Source of the DNA: Oscillospiraceae bacterium
GTDB lineage: Bacteria; Bacillota_A; Clostridia; Oscillospirales; Oscillospiraceae
Assembly (NCBI GenBank): GCA_017539885.1
Contig: JAFYCC010000030.1
Span: forward strand, 1 to 61,158
DNA: 61,158 nt
Direction of reading: 5' to 3'
Part shown: positions 16,257 to 25,158 of the stretch, piece after piece
Numbering within the stretch: the stretch's first letter is position 1
Layout: every line of letters starts with the position of its first letter
The notes under the pieces: model-generated
The model's input: the letters and a program-made list of their open reading frames with translations, nothing else
The model's database searches: none
Told to the model about the DNA's origin: nothing
Program-made: the position numbers and the translations under genes

Positions 16257-18281
16257 CTACCATTCCACGGTCGTGACTGGCTCAAGCGTTTCCAGGTCGA
16301 GCACCCAGACGCCCGTCTCGAACACGACATAGGCGTAGTCTCCTGCGTAGAGTCCGCGGGCGCTGCCGTACCACCACCCGTTCTCTCCCTTCAGCTCCAG
16401 TTCGGCACGGATGGAGAATCCCTCCGCATCGTCGTAGCCGTAGACCGCGTAGCCGTTCTCCACAGGAAAAGCGAAGACATTCTTTTCCGGAGATACGAGG
16501 ATGGCCTTGTGGTTGTAGAGCGCCTCGCTCCAGTAGCCGGGCAGAAGCAGCTTATGTTTTTCGGTGACGTCTGTCTTATCGCTCGTATCGAACATGCTCA
16601 GCTTCAGGCTTCCCGTACGGCCGGTCTCCGGATCGGCGTCACGGCCGAGTCCGAGCAGACGTCCCTCGCTCCAGACATGGAGATATTCCGAGAATCCGGG
16701 GATCTTCAGCGCGGAGAGCAGTTTCGGCGCCGTCGGATCGCCGAGGTCTACCGCGAAAAGCGGGTCGACCTGACGGAAGGTGACGAAATAGCCGGTATCT
16801 CCGTCGAACCGCACGGAGTAGACGCGCTCCGTCTCGGCAAGGCCCGTGAGGCTCCCGACGACGTTCATACTGCTGTCGAGCACGTAGAGCGCATTGCTGC
16901 TTCTTTCCTCATCGTTCTCCGGCCAGACCGTATTGATGAATCCGCGCTCCTTGTCCTCCCAGGTGGTATAGCTGTATCCGTCGAGCGTCGTGACGAGACG
17001 CAGATGCCCGTTCCAGACATCCATTGAGAACTGGTTGAGCAGACTGCCGTCCACGCTGCCGCAGGCCTCCACGGACAGTCCTTCCTCCGTGAGCGCTACG
17101 CGCGTGATCGTGGTCTGCTGCTTCCACCTGTGTTCCGTGACGGTATACACAGCCTCAGTGCGCGGCGCGCTCTCCTCGTCGATGTACTCGCTGTGCGCGA
17201 GGAAGAGATCGCTTGCGTTCATATATACCGTGTCCGAGCCGCCGAGCAGGCTGACGCTGCCGCGGGCGGTTCCGTCCTCCACGGCATAGGCGCTTACGAC
17301 CGTATAGGCGTTCGAGCTTCTGTGCTCGGGGATCCAGATGCAGCGGCAGTCCATCGTCTCCGGCTCCCCGTCGCGGTATAGACACGGCACAAAGGTCTGC
17401 GGCTCGTCCGCGTCCGGGTCACGCACATAGTAGCGCGAAATCAGGTAAAGCGAGCCGCCCGTCATGCGGGAGCTGACAAAACTGCCGTCCTGTCCGAGCG
17501 TCGTGAGCAGCTTCGGCGCGGAAACGTCGCGTACGTCATAGAGCTCAACCTCCGTGCGGTACGACTCCGAGTACTGCCATCCGCCGTCTTCGGAACTGCG
17601 CTCGCTCCAGGCCGAGGCATCGTAAACGACAGCAAGCCGGTCGCCGAGGATATACAGCTCGCGCGCGCTGCGCCAGCGGCTTTCGACGCCCTTGTATGCG
17701 CCGTTCTCGTCCTGATAGTCCCTGTAATAGTCCTCGCCGATCTCCCCTGAGTACAGTTCGCGGGTATCCGCGTCGGCGGCGGCAAGGATGCGCAGGTTCC
17801 CGCCGCTGAGCGCGTAGATGAATCTTCCGTCCGTCTTGACGATGTCTCCCTCGTCAACGCCCCTGACCTGCACGTTCGTCCCGGAGTAGTCGTCGCCGGC
17901 TGCGGGCACGGGCGTGGCCGTCGGGGCGTCTGCCGCCTTGGGGGCTTCTGCCGCGTTCGTCGCGACAGCTGCCTCCTCGGCTTCGGCGAAGATCATGTCG
18001 CCGCCGCGCCAGCCCCAGCCGCCGTAGCTCGGCTGCTCCCGCATCAGCAGATAGATCTCGTCATAATCCTCCGCGGCGCGGATGCCGGAGATCTCTGCGA
18101 CGTCACCGTCAGCCGGATCCTGACTTTGCGCTGCGGGAACCGGTTCAGGCGACGGGCTCCACGGGACAGGCGACGCGGGTTTGTTCGTGACCGAAACGGG
18201 CTCGTCCGGAGCCTTCGCTCTGCAGGCGCCCAGTGCAAACAGCATGCAGATCGCAAGCAGGATGCTGATCGTCTTTTTCAT
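16257..18281 (-). CDS. Secreted beta-propeller lipoprotein (PF09826-like)
   Basis: A 674-residue lipoprotein with lipobox FALGACRAK. After an Ala/Pro-rich spacer the hallmark of the secreted beta-propeller family appears: SGTNVQVRGVDEGDIVKTDG followed by RFIYALSGGNLRIL. Propeller blades with LYDVRDVSAPKLLTTLGQDG, NALYVLDSSMNVVGSLTGLAE and GYFVTFRQVDPLFAVDLGD follow, ending in GVWVLDLETLEPVTTVEW. The protein is anchored outside the cell; the family has no known enzymatic activity and may bind proteins or sense envelope state. The start follows GGAGGG. It is a single-gene unit closed by the hairpin at 16195-16235. Confidence 0.88.
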   Translation of the reverse strand: MKKTISILLAICMLFALGACRAKAPDEPVSVTNKPASPVPWSPSPEPVPAAQSQDPADGDVAEISGIRAAEDYDEIYLLMREQPSYGGWGWRGGDMIFAEAEEAAVATNAAEAPKAADAPTATPVPAAGDDYSGTNVQVRGVDEGDIVKTDGRFIYALSGGNLRILAAADADTRELYSGEIGEDYYRDYQDENGAYKGVESRWRSARELYILGDRLAVVYDASAWSERSSEDGGWQYSESYRTEVELYDVRDVSAPKLLTTLGQDGSFVSSRMTGGSLYLISRYYVRDPDADEPQTFVPCLYRDGEPETMDCRCIWIPEHRSSNAYTVVSAYAVEDGTARGSVSLLGGSDTVYMNASDLFLAHSEYIDEESAPRTEAVYTVTEHRWKQQTTITRVALTEEGLSVEACGSVDGSLLNQFSMDVWNGHLRLVTTLDGYSYTTWEDKERGFINTVWPENDEERSSNALYVLDSSMNVVGSLTGLAETERVYSVRFDGDTGYFVTFRQVDPLFAVDLGDPTAPKLLSALKIPGFSEYLHVWSEGRLLGLGRDADPETGRTGSLKLSMFDTSDKTDVTEKHKLLLPGYWSEALYNHKAILVSPEKNVFAFPVENGYAVYGYDDAEGFSIRAELELKGENGWWYGSARGLYAGDYAYVVFETGVWVLDLETLEPVTTVEW

Positions 18282-18350
18282 TTTTAACCCTCCTCTTTCG
18301 GAGTCTCGTGCCTTTAAGACGCACTTTGCCGGAAAAAGTTCCTCACTGAA

Positions 18351-18382
18351 AAACCGACGGTCAGCGTTCTGTCCGTCGGTTT
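18351..18382 (-). terminator. Terminator of the tmcAL-MGMT unit
   Basis: AAACCGACGG (18351-18360) pairs with CCGTCGGTTT (18373-18382); on the reverse strand it continues as a T tract. Confidence 0.85.
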
Positions 18383-18398
18383 ACATAATTTTGTGATT

Positions 18399-18710
18399 CT
18401 ATTCGCCAAAGACACAGAACCGCGCCATGTCTACGCGTCCGTCCGGGAGGAATATCACGCCCTCGGCCTCAAGCAGTCTTCTTTGCGCCTCCGGTCCTCC
18501 GAAGGCGAAGCCGTCCGTGACGCTTCCGTCCCGAAACACCACGCGATGACAGGGGATCTCGCCCGGTGAGGGATTGCGGTGCAGCGCGAAGCCCACGCCC
18601 CGCGATCCGCGCGGATTGCCCGCAAGCCGGGCCACCTGTCCGTAGCTCATCACCTGTCCGCGGGGGATATCCCGCACGACCTCGTAGATTCGCCTGGTGA
18701 ATTCCGTCAT
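18399..18710 (-). CDS. MGMT-family (Ogt C-terminal domain) protein
   Basis: A 103-residue protein made only of the DNA-binding/active-site domain of O6-alkylguanine alkyltransferases. It shows RGQVMSYGQVARLAG (helix-turn-helix), SRGVGFALHRNP with the Asn hinge, and EIPCHRVV with Cys54 at the alkyl-acceptor position. Alkyltransferase-like (ATL) proteins of this size usually have Trp at that position; here Cys is kept, so it could be an active minimal repair enzyme. The ATG overlaps the tmcAL stop by 4 bases, so it is translationally coupled. Confidence 0.88.
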   Translation of the reverse strand: MTEFTRRIYEVVRDIPRGQVMSYGQVARLAGNPRGSRGVGFALHRNPSPGEIPCHRVVFRDGSVTDGFAFGGPEAQRRLLEAEGVIFLPDGRVDMARFCVFGE

Positions 18711-19924
18711 AATACTTCCTTCCGTACGAATACAGGGCTCTGCCGCCAGTCCGCGCCGCCCGTGCGCTCCTCTCTGGCTCGGTAGCCGAGGGCATAGAGA
18801 TCTTCCGCCGCGGCGCCGAGCGCGAAGACCTTCTGCGCGGCATCATCCTGCTCACGGATGGAGACCGGACGCGTCAGCACGGGGATGTGATCGCTCTCTC
18901 CGATCCGGTGCAGCAGCTCCCGCCCGGTCTCATTGAAGGCAAGGACCCGGGCATACGGCGGCGTGCCGTCTGCCATCCCGGCGCGCAGGCCGAGTGCGGC
19001 CGCCATCGTCATGCGGCGCAGGCGCGCCATCGGATAGCGTTTCGTCGCGGCAGCGGCGTAAACCGCCTCGATCGTCGGCTCCGTATGCGCCGCGCGGTAG
19101 AGCCTTTGGCCGAGTCCTTCCGTGGCGTCCGGGAGTTCCCCGAAGATCTCTTCCGGGCAGCAGCGAAGACGCGAGAGCAGCGCCGTCTCCAGTTCCCGGA
19201 GCGTGACCGGACCCCTGCCCTGCTCCTTCTCGCGCGAAAAGACCTCCGCCGCGCCCTCCGGCAGCAGCGAAAAGACGTTCTCTCCCGCGATGACACGCGT
19301 GCGCAGTTCGCTTGCCGAGGGAAGCTCTCCCGCGCGTGCCGCCTCGTCGTGTCCGGCACCGATGCGCTTGACCGTCACAGGCGTTATGCCCGCGCCCTGC
19401 CGGTACAGAGCCTTGAGGTATTCGATCGCCAGGATATTGTTGGGCGATTCCACGAGCGACGCCAGTTCCCTGCCGAGGCTCCTCTCGAGCACGCGCTGCC
19501 GCGCGACGGGATATGCGACGCCGCTGTCCAGCTCGGTGCGGATCGCCGCGTCGAGCTCGCGGTCGAGCAGCGCGGCCGCCACCGCGTCTAGCGGCGCGAT
19601 CTCTCCGCATTCTGAGCCGAAGCTCATGTGCGTTACGACGCCGAGCCCCGCAAGTACGCCCACGCAGCCGCGGGCGTAGCCTTCCGCGGAGCTGAGACTC
19701 CAGGCCAGCGGCAGCTCGAGCACAAGATCCGCGCCGCAGCGCACGGCCGCCTCGGCGCGCGCGTGCTTTCCGAAAAGCGCCGGCTCTCCCCTTTGCACGA
19801 AGCTGCCGGACAGCACGCAGACTGCCGCACCGCCGCCGAGCGCCTCGCGCGTGCGTTCGAGATGCCGGAGATGTCCTTCGTGGAAAGGATTGTACTCCGC
19901 GGCAACGCCGATCACGTTCCTCAT
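18707..19924 (-). CDS. tmcAL: tRNA(Met) cytidine acetate ligase TmcAL
   Basis: A 405-residue enzyme of the YlbM/TmcAL family, which makes N4-acetylcytidine in the wobble position of elongator tRNA-Met from acetate and ATP. The nucleotidyltransferase core is visible: GVAAEYNPFHEGHLRHL (HIGH-like), VLSGSFVQRGEPALF, DLVLELPLAWSLSSAEGYA and FGSECGEI. The length matches the family. The gene is next to and divergent from ackA, whose enzyme interconverts acetate and acetyl phosphate; tmcAL-ackA neighbours are common in Firmicutes. It is followed, with overlap, by the MGMT-like gene. Confidence 0.93.
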   Translation of the reverse strand: MRNVIGVAAEYNPFHEGHLRHLERTREALGGGAAVCVLSGSFVQRGEPALFGKHARAEAAVRCGADLVLELPLAWSLSSAEGYARGCVGVLAGLGVVTHMSFGSECGEIAPLDAVAAALLDRELDAAIRTELDSGVAYPVARQRVLERSLGRELASLVESPNNILAIEYLKALYRQGAGITPVTVKRIGAGHDEAARAGELPSASELRTRVIAGENVFSLLPEGAAEVFSREKEQGRGPVTLRELETALLSRLRCCPEEIFGELPDATEGLGQRLYRAAHTEPTIEAVYAAAATKRYPMARLRRMTMAAALGLRAGMADGTPPYARVLAFNETGRELLHRIGESDHIPVLTRPVSIREQDDAAQKVFALGAAAEDLYALGYRAREERTGGADWRQSPVFVRKEVL

Positions 19925-19957
19925 GTTTCTCCCCCCCGAAAAAGCGGAAAATATGGC

Positions 19958-19985
19958 TTGCGTTTTCCCGAAAAAGGTTTAAAAT
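19958..19985 (+). promoter_or_regulatory. Probable ackA promoter
   Basis: TTGCGT (19958-19963), 16-bp spacer, TAAAAT (19980-19985), in the ackA/tmcAL intergenic region. Confidence 0.5.
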
Positions 19986-20049
19986 AAATGTGTTGTACTC
20001 ATTATTTACCGGGCAAAACCGGTTGTCAAGTTGTTTGGAGGTCGCATAC

Positions 20050-21252
20050 ATGAAAATTCTGGTCATCAACGCCGGCAGCTCTTCCCTGAAGTATCAGCTG
20101 ATGGATCCCGACACGCAGGAAGTGCTCGCCAAGGGCCTTTGCGAGCGCATCGGCATCGACGGCAAGTTCACCTATAAGCCCCAGGTCGAGGGCAAGAAGC
20201 GCATCGACGCCGTCGACGTGGCAATGCCCACGCACGGCGAAGCCATCCAGGCCGTCCTCAAGGCGCTCATCGACCCCGAAAACGGCGTGGTCGGCTCCAT
20301 GGATGAGATCGACGCCGTCGGTCACCGCGTCCTGCACGGCGGCAAGGAATTCACCGAGTCCTGCCTCGTGGACGATGCCTGCATCGCCGCCATCGAGAAG
20401 TGCATCCCGCTCGGCCCGCTGCACAATCCGGCCAACCTCATGGGCATCCGCGCCTGCCAGCAGGCCATGCCCGGCAAGCCGCAGGTCGCCGTGTTCGACA
20501 CCGCCTTCCACATGACCATGCCCCCGAAGGCCTACATCTATGCCATTCCCTATGAGTATTACGAGAAGGACGATGTGCGCCGCTACGGTTTCCACGGCAC
20601 CAGCCACCGCTATGTCTCTGCCCGCGCGATCGAGATGCTCGGCAATCCGGAGCACAGCCGCATCATCTGCTGCCACCTCGGCAACGGCTCCTCCCTTTCC
20701 GCCGTCGTGGACGGCAAGTGCGTGGACACCTCCATGGGCCTCGGGCCTCTCGCAGGCTTCCCCATGGGCACCCGCTCCGGCGACATCGATGCCACCATCA
20801 TGGAGTATCTGATGGGCCGTTACGGCTATGACATCAAGGAAATGCTCAACATTCTCAACAAGAAGTCCGGCGTGCTGGGCATCTCCGGCGTCAGCTCCGA
20901 CTTCCGCGACATCGAGGCCGCCGCCGAGAAGGGCAACGAGCGCGCCGCCCTCGCGCTGGAGAAGTTCAACTACGAGGTTCGCAAGTTCATCGGCGCGTAC
21001 GCGGCCGCCATGGGCGGCGTGGACGCCATCGTGTTCACCGCCGGCGTCGGCGAGAACTCCGCCTCCAACCGCATGGCCATTGCCTCCGGGCTGGAGTATA
21101 TGGGAGTGAAGATGGATCCCGAGGCCAACAAGGTGCGCGGCAAGGAGGCCGTCATCTCCGCCCCGGATTCCAAGGTCAAGGTGCTTCTCATTCCCACCGA
21201 CGAGGAGCTCATGATCGCCCGCGACACCCGCGACATCGTCAACGGCAAGTAA
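20050..21252 (+). CDS. ackA: Acetate kinase
   Basis: A 400-residue cytosolic kinase that makes ATP from acetyl phosphate, the last step of acetate fermentation. All family motifs are present: KILVINAGSSSLKYQL at the start, GFHGTSHRYV, HLGNGSSLSAV, GLGPLAGFPMGTRSGDID and FTAGVGENS. The start at 20050 follows GGAGGT by 7 bases. No pta gene is adjacent, although it often is in other genomes. Codon use is strongly biased (GGC, GCC, AAG, CTC), as expected for a highly expressed gene. Confidence 0.98.
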   Translation: MKILVINAGSSSLKYQLMDPDTQEVLAKGLCERIGIDGKFTYKPQVEGKKRIDAVDVAMPTHGEAIQAVLKALIDPENGVVGSMDEIDAVGHRVLHGGKEFTESCLVDDACIAAIEKCIPLGPLHNPANLMGIRACQQAMPGKPQVAVFDTAFHMTMPPKAYIYAIPYEYYEKDDVRRYGFHGTSHRYVSARAIEMLGNPEHSRIICCHLGNGSSLSAVVDGKCVDTSMGLGPLAGFPMGTRSGDIDATIMEYLMGRYGYDIKEMLNILNKKSGVLGISGVSSDFRDIEAAAEKGNERAALALEKFNYEVRKFIGAYAAAMGGVDAIVFTAGVGENSASNRMAIASGLEYMGVKMDPEANKVRGKEAVISAPDSKVKVLLIPTDEELMIARDTRDIVNGK

Positions 21253-21267
21253 TCACGGCTTAACGAC

Positions 21268-21293
21268 GCCCGATCCGAAAGGGTCGGGCGTTG
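21268..21293 (+). terminator. Hairpin after ackA
   Basis: CGCCCGA and TCGGGCG (21268-21274 / 21284-21290) with a weak T-rich tail. It ends about 30 bases before the next gene, so read-through is possible. Confidence 0.6.
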
Positions 21294-21320
21294 TCATTTC
21301 TACGAGAGGGGGTTGGCAAG

Positions 21321-22643
21321 GTGGCCTGGGCAGTACTGGGACTCTTCTGCGCTTCGCTGGTCGCGTGCATCGCGGCAGGACTTTCCCTGCTCTGGGCGCT
21401 CGTGTTCGGGCTCGTGCTGTTCCTGCTCTACGGCAGGACGCGCGGTCTCAGCTGGCGCAGGCTCTTCACTCTCGCTCTTGAGGGCGTGAAGGCTGTGAAG
21501 ACCATACTGCTGACCTTCCTGCTCATTGGCGTGCTCACTGCGCTCTGGCGCGCGGCCGGCACGATCCCTCTGATTGTCGCATGGGCAGGTGCGCTCATCC
21601 GTCCGGCGGTCTTCCTGCCGGCCTGCTTTCTGCTGTGCTGCGGCGTCTCTCTGCTGACGGGCACCTCTTTCGGCACCGCGGCCACTATCGGCGTCATCTG
21701 TGCCGCAATGGGCGCGACGATCGGGGTGGACGCGCGCCTGACAGGCGGCGCGGTGCTCGCGGGAGCCTTCTTCGGTGACCGCTGCTCTCCGGTCTCGACC
21801 AGCGCGCTGCTGGTCAGCGAGCTCACGAAAACGGATATATACGACAACATCCGGCGTATGCTGCGCACGGCGCTTGTCCCCTTTCTTCTGTCCGTCGCGG
21901 TCTATTTCGCGCTCGGACTGTTTACGGGGGGCACGGGCGAAACGCCTGATCTGCGCGCGCTGTTCTCCGGGGAGTTCTCTCTGCATCCCCTTGCGGTGCT
22001 GCCCGCCGCAGTCATCCTCGTGATGGCAGCGCTGCGTGTGAAGGTGAAAGCCGCGATGGCGGTGAGCATTCTCTCCGCAGTACCGCTCGCCCTGTTTCTG
22101 CAGCACATGCCGCCTCTGGAACTGCTCCGCGCGGCGCTGCTGGGCTGGCGCGCGGCGGACAGTGCCGTCGGCGCCCTGCTCAACGGCGGCGGCGTCGTTT
22201 CGATGCTGCGTGCGGCAGGCATCGTGTGCCTGTCCGCTTCCTATTCCGGAATTTTCCGGGAAACCGGCCTGCTCGACGGTGCAAAGCGTCTCATTTCAAG
22301 AGTAGCGGCACGTTCCTCGCCCTATACGGGGACGCTCGCCGCCTCGCTCGCCGCCGGCGGCGTGGCCTGCAATCAGACGCTGGCCATCATGCTCACGGAG
22401 CAGCTCTCCCGCTCGGAATACACGGATGACAGCGCCCGTGCGCTCGATCTGGAGGACAGCGCGGTGGTCACCTCCCCGCTCATCCCCTGGAGCATCGCCT
22501 GTGCCGTTCCCCTCTCCGCCGTCGGTGCTCCCGCCGGCGCGGTTCTGTCCGCTTGTTACCTGTACTTTCTGCCGCTCTGGCGGCTTGCGCAGGACGGGAT
22601 CAGAAAAAAGAAAACGGATTCGCGCGCTACAGCCGGTTTTTGA
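21321..22643 (+). CDS. Na+/H+ antiporter, NhaC family
   Basis: A 440-residue polytopic membrane protein with about 11 hydrophobic segments. Family landmarks are SLLTGTSFGTAATIGVICAAMG, GGAVLAGAFFGDRCSPVSTSA with the conserved Asp, and GGVACNQTLAIMLTEQL near the C-terminus. NhaC-type proteins exchange Na+ for H+, or carry organic acids such as malate/lactate in some members. The GTG at 21321 follows GAGAGGGGG and is preferred over a TTG 30 bases upstream. It follows ackA by about 70 bases and could be co-expressed by read-through. Confidence 0.88.
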   Translation: MAWAVLGLFCASLVACIAAGLSLLWALVFGLVLFLLYGRTRGLSWRRLFTLALEGVKAVKTILLTFLLIGVLTALWRAAGTIPLIVAWAGALIRPAVFLPACFLLCCGVSLLTGTSFGTAATIGVICAAMGATIGVDARLTGGAVLAGAFFGDRCSPVSTSALLVSELTKTDIYDNIRRMLRTALVPFLLSVAVYFALGLFTGGTGETPDLRALFSGEFSLHPLAVLPAAVILVMAALRVKVKAAMAVSILSAVPLALFLQHMPPLELLRAALLGWRAADSAVGALLNGGGVVSMLRAAGIVCLSASYSGIFRETGLLDGAKRLISRVAARSSPYTGTLAASLAAGGVACNQTLAIMLTEQLSRSEYTDDSARALDLEDSAVVTSPLIPWSIACAVPLSAVGAPAGAVLSACYLYFLPLWRLAQDGIRKKKTDSRATAGF

Positions 22644-22721
22644 AGCATCCGGAGCGCAAGGTCAGGGAGCGGCACCATCCCCTCTCCCGCCGTCACGCCC
22701 AGCCGCACCTTATAAGCAGCC

Positions 22722-22758
22722 AACAGGCGGCCTCTATTTTCAAGAGGCCGCCTGTTTC
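22722..22758. terminator. Bidirectional terminator
   Basis: A 14-bp perfect stem AACAGGCGGCCTCT (22722-22735) / 22743-22756 between convergent genes. Confidence 0.75.
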
Positions 22759-22819
22759 AGCTCCGAAAACAGCCGGATTGCCGTCATTTCCTGCGGGGAC
22801 TGCTTTTTTCTCGAACCGT

Positions 22820-24178
22820 TCAGTTTTTCAGTGAGTGCATCGGCGCGGGGATGCGTCCGCCGCGATGGATGAACTCGGCGCTCGACTCCGGGTGCACCGC
22901 CATAATCGGGGCGCTGCCGAGCAGACCGCCGAAATCGACAGTGTCGCCGACTTTCATGCCCGGTGCGGGGATAAGCCGCACGGCAGTGGTCTTGGTGTTG
23001 ATCATGCCGATGGCAGCCTCGTCCGCGATGATGGCGGCGAGGGTCTCGGCCGAGGTGTCGCCCGGCACCGCGATCATGTCGAGGCCTACGGAGCAGACGC
23101 AGGTCATGGCCTCCAGCTTGTCGAGCGTCAGCGCGCCGCTGCTCGCGGCGGCGATCATGCCCTCGTCCTCGCTGACGGGGATGAACGCGCCGGAGAGGCC
23201 GCCAACGCTGGAGGATGCCATCACGCCGCCCTTCTTGACGGCGTCGTTGAGCAGGGCGAGCGCGGCGGTCGTACCGTGGGTGCCGCAGGTCTCCAGTCCC
23301 ATCGTCTCAAGGATGCGCGCCACGCTGTCGCCCACAGCGGGCGTCGGCGCCAGGGAGAGATCGACGATCCCGAAGGGCACGCCGAGCCGGCGGCTGGCTT
23401 CCTGCGCGACGAGCTGTCCCATGCGCGTAACGCGGAATGCCGTCTTCTTGACCGTCTCCGCCACCTCGTCGAAGCTCGCGCCGCCGAGCTTCTGCAGCGC
23501 GTGATACACGACGCCGGGGCCGGACACGCCCACGTTGATGACGCGGTCGCCCTCACTCACGCCGTGGAAGGCGCCGGCCATGAAGGGGTTGTCCTCCACC
23601 GCATTGCAGAACACCACGAGCTTGGCGCAGCCGAACCCGCCGCGGTCGGCGGTCAGCGCCGCCGTCTCTTTGATCTTCTGCCCCATGAGCGCGACTGCGT
23701 CCATGTTGATGCCCGCCTTGGTGCTGCCGACGTTGACGCTGGAGCAGACCAGCTCCGTTTCGGCAAGGGCGCGCGGGATGGCGTCGATGAGCTTTCTGTC
23801 CGCGGGCGTCATGCCCTTCTGCACGAGGGCGGAGAAGCCGCCGAGGAAGTCCACGCCGGTCTCCCGTCGCGCGTCGTCAAGGGCTTTGGCAAAGGGTACG
23901 TAGTCCTCCGTATCCGACGCGCCCGCCACGAGCGCGATCGGCGTGACGGAGATGCGCTTATTGACGATGGGGATGCCGTATTCAGCTTCGATGGCCTCTC
24001 CGGTCTTCACCAGATCCTGCGCCGAGCGTGTGATCTTATCGTAGATCTTCCGGCAGGCGGTGCCTGCGTCGCTGTCGCAGCAGTCGAGCAGCGAGATGCC
24101 CATCGTGATCGTGCGAACGTCCAGATGCTGCTGGTCGATCATCTGGATGGTCTGAATGATTTCATTGATGTTGATCAT
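22820..24178 (-). CDS. UPF0210 (DUF711, PFL-like) protein
   Basis: A 452-residue protein of the UPF0210 family, related in fold to pyruvate formate-lyase, without established activity. Landmarks are [15 protein letters not shown] at the N-terminus, [63 protein letters not shown] and GHCG-like [12 protein letters not shown]. In many Firmicutes it sits directly after a UPF0237 ACT protein, as here. The ATG at 24178 follows AGAGGGAC, just downstream of a perfect 11-bp hairpin (24193-24218) that could influence translation. Confidence 0.92.
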   Translation of the reverse strand: MININEIIQTIQMIDQQHLDVRTITMGISLLDCCDSDAGTACRKIYDKITRSAQDLVKTGEAIEAEYGIPIVNKRISVTPIALVAGASDTEDYVPFAKALDDARRETGVDFLGGFSALVQKGMTPADRKLIDAIPRALAETELVCSSVNVGSTKAGINMDAVALMGQKIKETAALTADRGGFGCAKLVVFCNAVEDNPFMAGAFHGVSEGDRVINVGVSGPGVVYHALQKLGGASFDEVAETVKKTAFRVTRMGQLVAQEASRRLGVPFGIVDLSLAPTPAVGDSVARILETMGLETCGTHGTTAALALLNDAVKKGGVMASSSVGGLSGAFIPVSEDEGMIAAASSGALTLDKLEAMTCVCSVGLDMIAVPGDTSAETLAAIIADEAAIGMINTKTTAVRLIPAPGMKVGDTVDFGGLLGSAPIMAVHPESSAEFIHRGGRIPAPMHSLKN

Positions 24179-24192
24179 AATGTCCCTCTGAA

Positions 24193-24218
24193 AATTCGCC
24201 GTCTGAAGACGGCGAATT
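24193..24218. promoter_or_regulatory. Leader hairpin before the UPF0210 gene
   Basis: A perfect 11-bp stem AATTCGCCGTC (24193-24203) / 24208-24218 with a 4-base loop. On the reverse strand it ends in TTTTC immediately before the ribosome site. It could be a weak terminator, a processing site or a translational element. Confidence 0.45.
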
Positions 24219-24297
24219 AAGTAATCATATTTCCTGCGGCTTATCGATGGCGGTCCTTTTTGGCCGCCGTTACTCCTGAACGGGCTTCCCTGTCAGG

Positions 24298-24567
24298 TCA
24301 GATGCGGTGCATGGCGTTGAAGATCTCCTCACGCTGCATGCGTATGTCGAGGCCGGTCTCTTTTCCGGCGTCAGCGAGTTTCATGGCCAGTTCCGTGAAG
24401 GGGATTGCGCAGGCAGACACGTCCACGAGCATGAACATGGTGAAATAGCCCTGTAATATGGTCTGACTGATGTCGAGGATGTTGACGTTCTGCGCGGACA
24501 GCATCGCGCAGACCTCCGCGATGATGCCGACGCGGTCGTGTCCAATGACTGTGACAATAGATCTCAT
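24298..24567 (-). CDS. ACT-domain protein, UPF0237 family
   Basis: An 89-residue protein consisting of one ACT domain: SIVTVIGHDRVGIIAEVCAM, then NVNILDISQTILQGYFTMFMLVD. It matches the UPF0237/GcvR-like group, small cytosolic regulators that bind amino acids or partners. It lies 15 bases after yfbR and 119 bases before the UPF0210 gene; the UPF0237-UPF0210 pair is conserved in Firmicutes and suggests a joint role. The start follows AAGGAG. Confidence 0.92.
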   Translation of the reverse strand: MRSIVTVIGHDRVGIIAEVCAMLSAQNVNILDISQTILQGYFTMFMLVDVSACAIPFTELAMKLADAGKETGLDIRMQREEIFNAMHRI

Positions 24568-24582
24568 GGCTTCGTTTTCTCC

Positions 24583-25158
24583 TTATCCGAGGTCGTCGAG
24601 CGTAAGCGTGAACGCCTCGCCGAATTGATTGAGGAAGTAATCTGCCTCCGGCAGATCCATGGCGCGCAGTACGGCCATGGTCTCGTCCGCGGCGCGGGAG
24701 AACTCCCGGTTGCCCGCCTTGAGTTCCTCCTGGCACTTGAGCCAGGCAGCAAGCTTGTCGGCGGCCTTGACATAGCGTGCGAGTGTCTCGTCCTCCTCGC
24801 GCAGCAGCGGTTCGTAGGAGCCGCGCAGATTCTCCGGCAGTTTGTCGAGCAGCCTGTCCTGCGCCACGGTCTCCACGCCTTTGTAGGCGCTTTTCAGCTC
24901 CGGATTGAAATATTTGATAGGCGTGGGCAGATCTCCGGTGATGATCTCCGGCGCATCGTGGAACAGCGCCGCGGTCGCGGCCTTCTCCGGCGAGACGTCC
25001 CTGTGGAAGACGTCCCGGCCAATCACCGCCAAAGCGTGCGCCAGAACCGCGACCTCATAGGAGTGCTCTTCCACGTTCTCCACGCGGGTATTCCGCATGA
25101 GCGCCCACCGCGCGATGTAGCGCATGCGGAAGATATAGGCAAAAAAGCTGTGGCTCAT
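24583..25158 (-). CDS. yfbR: 5'-deoxynucleotidase, YfbR-like HD phosphohydrolase
   Basis: A 191-residue HD-domain enzyme that dephosphorylates deoxynucleoside monophosphates. Metal-binding motifs are visible: RVENVEEHSYEVAVLAHAL (His), TAALFHDAPEIITGDLPTPI (HD), and an Asp in VKAADKLAAWL. The N-terminus SHSFFAYIFRMRYIARW is typical of YfbR. The ATG overlaps the MATE stop by 4 bases (ATGA), so the longer open frame upstream is a shadow. It forms part of the MATE-MATE-yfbR-ACT string. Confidence 0.9.
   Translation of the reverse strand: MSHSFFAYIFRMRYIARWALMRNTRVENVEEHSYEVAVLAHALAVIGRDVFHRDVSPEKAATAALFHDAPEIITGDLPTPIKYFNPELKSAYKGVETVAQDRLLDKLPENLRGSYEPLLREEDETLARYVKAADKLAAWLKCQEELKAGNREFSRAADETMAVLRAMDLPEADYFLNQFGEAFTLTLDDLG

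Noticed and set aside
21291..21320. Upstream TTG start for the NhaC-type antiporter
   Set aside because: It lies in the ackA hairpin tail and has no ribosome site; GTG 21321 does.
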